Assembly: GCF_031844845.1 (NCBI RefSeq)
Contig: NZ_JAVRMB020000128.1
Location: 1-64,000, forward strand
Length of the DNA stretch: 64,000 bases
Direction of reading: 5' to 3'
Origin: Endozoicomonas sp031844845
Lineage (GTDB): Bacteria > Pseudomonadota > Gammaproteobacteria > Pseudomonadales > Endozoicomonadaceae
This document shows positions 62,341 to 64,000 of this stretch, in pieces. Both the position numbers and the translations under genes were made by a program. The first letter of the stretch is position 1; the number at the start of each line of letters is the position of its first letter. The notes under the pieces were generated by a model. That model was not told the DNA's origin, did no database searches, and saw only the letters and a list, made by a program, of their open reading frames with translations.

Positions 62341-63549
62341 TTAACTCTGAAGAGGCACTGCCAACGCTGCCGCAATAGTGCGGAAGCTATCCAGCCCCGC
62401 TTCCATGTTTTCGATGATGTCTGCTGCCAAGTCCTCTGGGTCGGGCAGGTTGTCGAGGTCCACCAGCGATTTGTCTTTTAGCCAGAAAATATCGAGGCTG
62501 GTTTTATCCCGTTTGATAATATCTTCGTAGCTGTATTTGCGCCAGCGGCCTTCGGGGCTTTTGTCATCTACCGCTTCTGTGTTCCAGGTTTCGGTGCGGT
62601 CGTGGCGGTTGTTGGGCTGGTAGCAGTTGATAAAGTCCTGCAGGTCTTCCAGTCGCAGGGGCTTTTTCTTGAGGGTGTGGTGGATGTTGGTTCGGTAGTC
62701 GTAGAACCAGATCTCTTTTGTCCATGCTTCTTTGCTGGCGGGTTTGTTGTCGAAGAACAATACGTTTGCCTTGACGCCATTGGCGTAGAAGATACCCGTC
62801 GGTAGTCGTAAGATGGTGTGCAATTCGGTCTGTTTCAGCAGGCTTTTGCGTACGGTTTCACCGGCTCCGCCTTCAAACAGGACGTTGTCGGGCACGACCA
62901 CGGCGGCTTGTCCGATGGTTTTCAGCAGGGTGCGGATATGCTGGACAAAGTTCAGCTGTTTGTTGGAGGTGGTGGCCCAGAAGTCCTGCCGGTTGTAGAC
63001 AAAGTCTTCTTTTTCCTGCTCGCCTTCCTGGTTAGTGACGGTGATGCTGCTTTTTTTGCCGAAAGGCGGGTTGGCCAGCACGTAATCTACCCGCAGACCA
63101 CTGTCGCTGATCAGGGCATCGGTGGAGAGTACTGAGGGTTCGCCGTCGATTTCGCCGATGTTGTGCAGGAACATATTCATCAGGCAGAGTCGGCGGGTGT
63201 TGGCGACAATCTCATTACCGTGGAAGGTGTCGTGTTTCAGAGTCTTTTTCTGAACCTTGTCCATTCGGGGGTTATGTTTCACCAGATAGTCATAGGCCGA
63301 GAGGAAGAATCCACCGGTTCCGCAGGCGGGGTCGGCAATGGTTTTGCCCGGTTGCGGTTGCACACATTGCACCATGGCGTTGATCAGGGCGCGGGGGGTA
63401 AAGTATTGCCCTGCACCGGATTTGGTGTCTTCGGCGTTCTTTTCCAGCAGACCCTCGTAGATGTCGCCTTTGACATCAGAACCCATGATTGCCCAGTCTT
63501 CCCGGTTGATCATATCAATGACCTTCTGGAGCATGGCGGGGTCCTGAAT
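62341..63549 (-). pseudogene. hsdM: 5'-truncated type I restriction modification subunit HsdM
   Basis: About 400 codons of the N6-adenine methyltransferase subunit. AdoMet motif I is DPACGTGGFFLSAYDYL and the catalytic motif IV NPPF is at about 155-158 (VDYVLANPPFGKK), counted from the first Met. The N-terminal ~100-130 residues of HsdM are missing. The family reading frame ends at a TAG (63550-63552) just upstream of IQDPAMLQKV, where it meets the integrase fragment. No hsdS or hsdR follows. It is a relic or at best a methyltransferase core without specificity. Confidence 0.88.
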
Positions 63550-64000
63550 CTATCTGGCTTTGTAAAAGCGGTGGGGCTGTTTTGATGCTGTTGTAAACGA
63601 TATTCATACCAGCGGGCTAGAATTTTTGTCAGGCTATTAGGGTTGAGGTGAGCTTCATGCGACACGGTAAAAGGCCATGGGTATCCACTCGTATAGGTTC
63701 TGACTTCTTCCAGTATGCTGATGGCTTTTGGCGTTAGAGGAACTACATGTGGCAGAGATTTACCATTACGTTTGTGGTTCATAATGGTGACGCAGCGGCG
63801 ATGTAGATCATAGTCTTGCCATTTTGCGGTTAGCCGTTGTTTGGGGCGTTGCCCTGCCGTTGCTATTAAGAAACGGATCATTTGAACCCCGATCAGACCT
63901 ACCCAGGGCGCTTCGGGTAAGTTGTGCCACAGTTCATACAGTTCCTCATGGGTTAGTACTCGAACGGTGCTGCGTTCTGCTGCGGTGTTTTTCTTGGTGA
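63510..64000 (-). pseudogene. Tyrosine integrase, C-terminally truncated (continues beyond window)
   Basis: The minus-strand frame enters from the window edge: TAAERSTVRVLTHEELYELW, then LIATAGQRPKQRLTAKWQDY with the first catalytic Arg, and VVPLTPKAISILEE. It reaches NSPTAFTKPDRF and then runs into hsdM DNA in another frame and stops at 63510. The His-x-x-Arg, His/Trp and Tyr residues of the catalytic core are therefore absent. It is probably the island's integrase, inactivated by a deletion. Confidence 0.8.

Overview
The window looks like chromosome of a marine, host-associated gammaproteobacterium of the Oceanospirillales, most like Endozoicomonas. This is inferred from the mix of genes (methylcitrate cycle with acnD/prpF, an Ysc-type type III secretion cluster, a type I secretion adhesin locus, RssB/RssC-like regulators, purL, tadA) and from the many palindromic and tandem intergenic repeats. 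No 16S gene is present, so the genus is a guess.

Layout. 1-5.4 kb: prpC, acnD, prpF (propionate breakdown), separated by palindromic repeats. 5.7-12 kb: an accessory patch with an orphan membrane protein, a truncated REP-type transposase between 220-bp direct repeats, a higBA module whose toxin is broken by one stop codon, a spermidine-synthase-like gene between direct repeats, and two or three attC-like sites around small cassette-type genes (VOC protein, UPF0158 protein) without an integrase. 12.2-20 kb: a type I secretion locus (membrane fusion protein, a ~1490-aa repeat adhesin with a LamG domain, an ABC exporter). 20.2 kb: a membrane-associated J-domain protein, then an IS630 remnant. 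21.4-27.6 kb, minus strand: DUF819 membrane protein with an alanine-racemase-fold enzyme, a sugar-lactone oxidase with a lipoprotein cytochrome c, and PutP. 28-31 kb: the lower meta-cleavage trio (hydratase, acylating acetaldehyde dehydrogenase, aldolase) and an SDR. 32-39.3 kb, minus strand: sctNOPQRSTU of a type III secretion system plus a CesT-like chaperone. 39.5-53.2 kb: mostly core genes (tadA, purL, glycine-zipper lipoprotein, sulfurtransferase, class II DAHP synthase, macrodomain protein, tRNA-Pro, RssC/RssB-like pair, mlaA, FlgM-like protein, tRNA-Arg).

53.3-64 kb: a genomic island just downstream of tRNA-Arg(CCT). It holds a complete type II Zorya anti-phage system (zorA, zorB, zorE), a lone small-terminase gene, a primase-helicase, an AlpA-type regulator, two unrecognised proteins, a 5'-truncated hsdM, and an integrase cut off at its catalytic core by fusion to the hsdM fragment. 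This reads as a phage-satellite-like element carrying a defence cargo that has probably lost its ability to excise.

The most interesting material is the Zorya/satellite island, the 22-residue repeat array in the ZorA tail, the attC-like cassette patch, the type I exporter ATPase with substituted Q-loop and H-switch residues, the J-domain protein near secretion loci, and a second tRNA-Pro-like sequence with a shortened D-arm.
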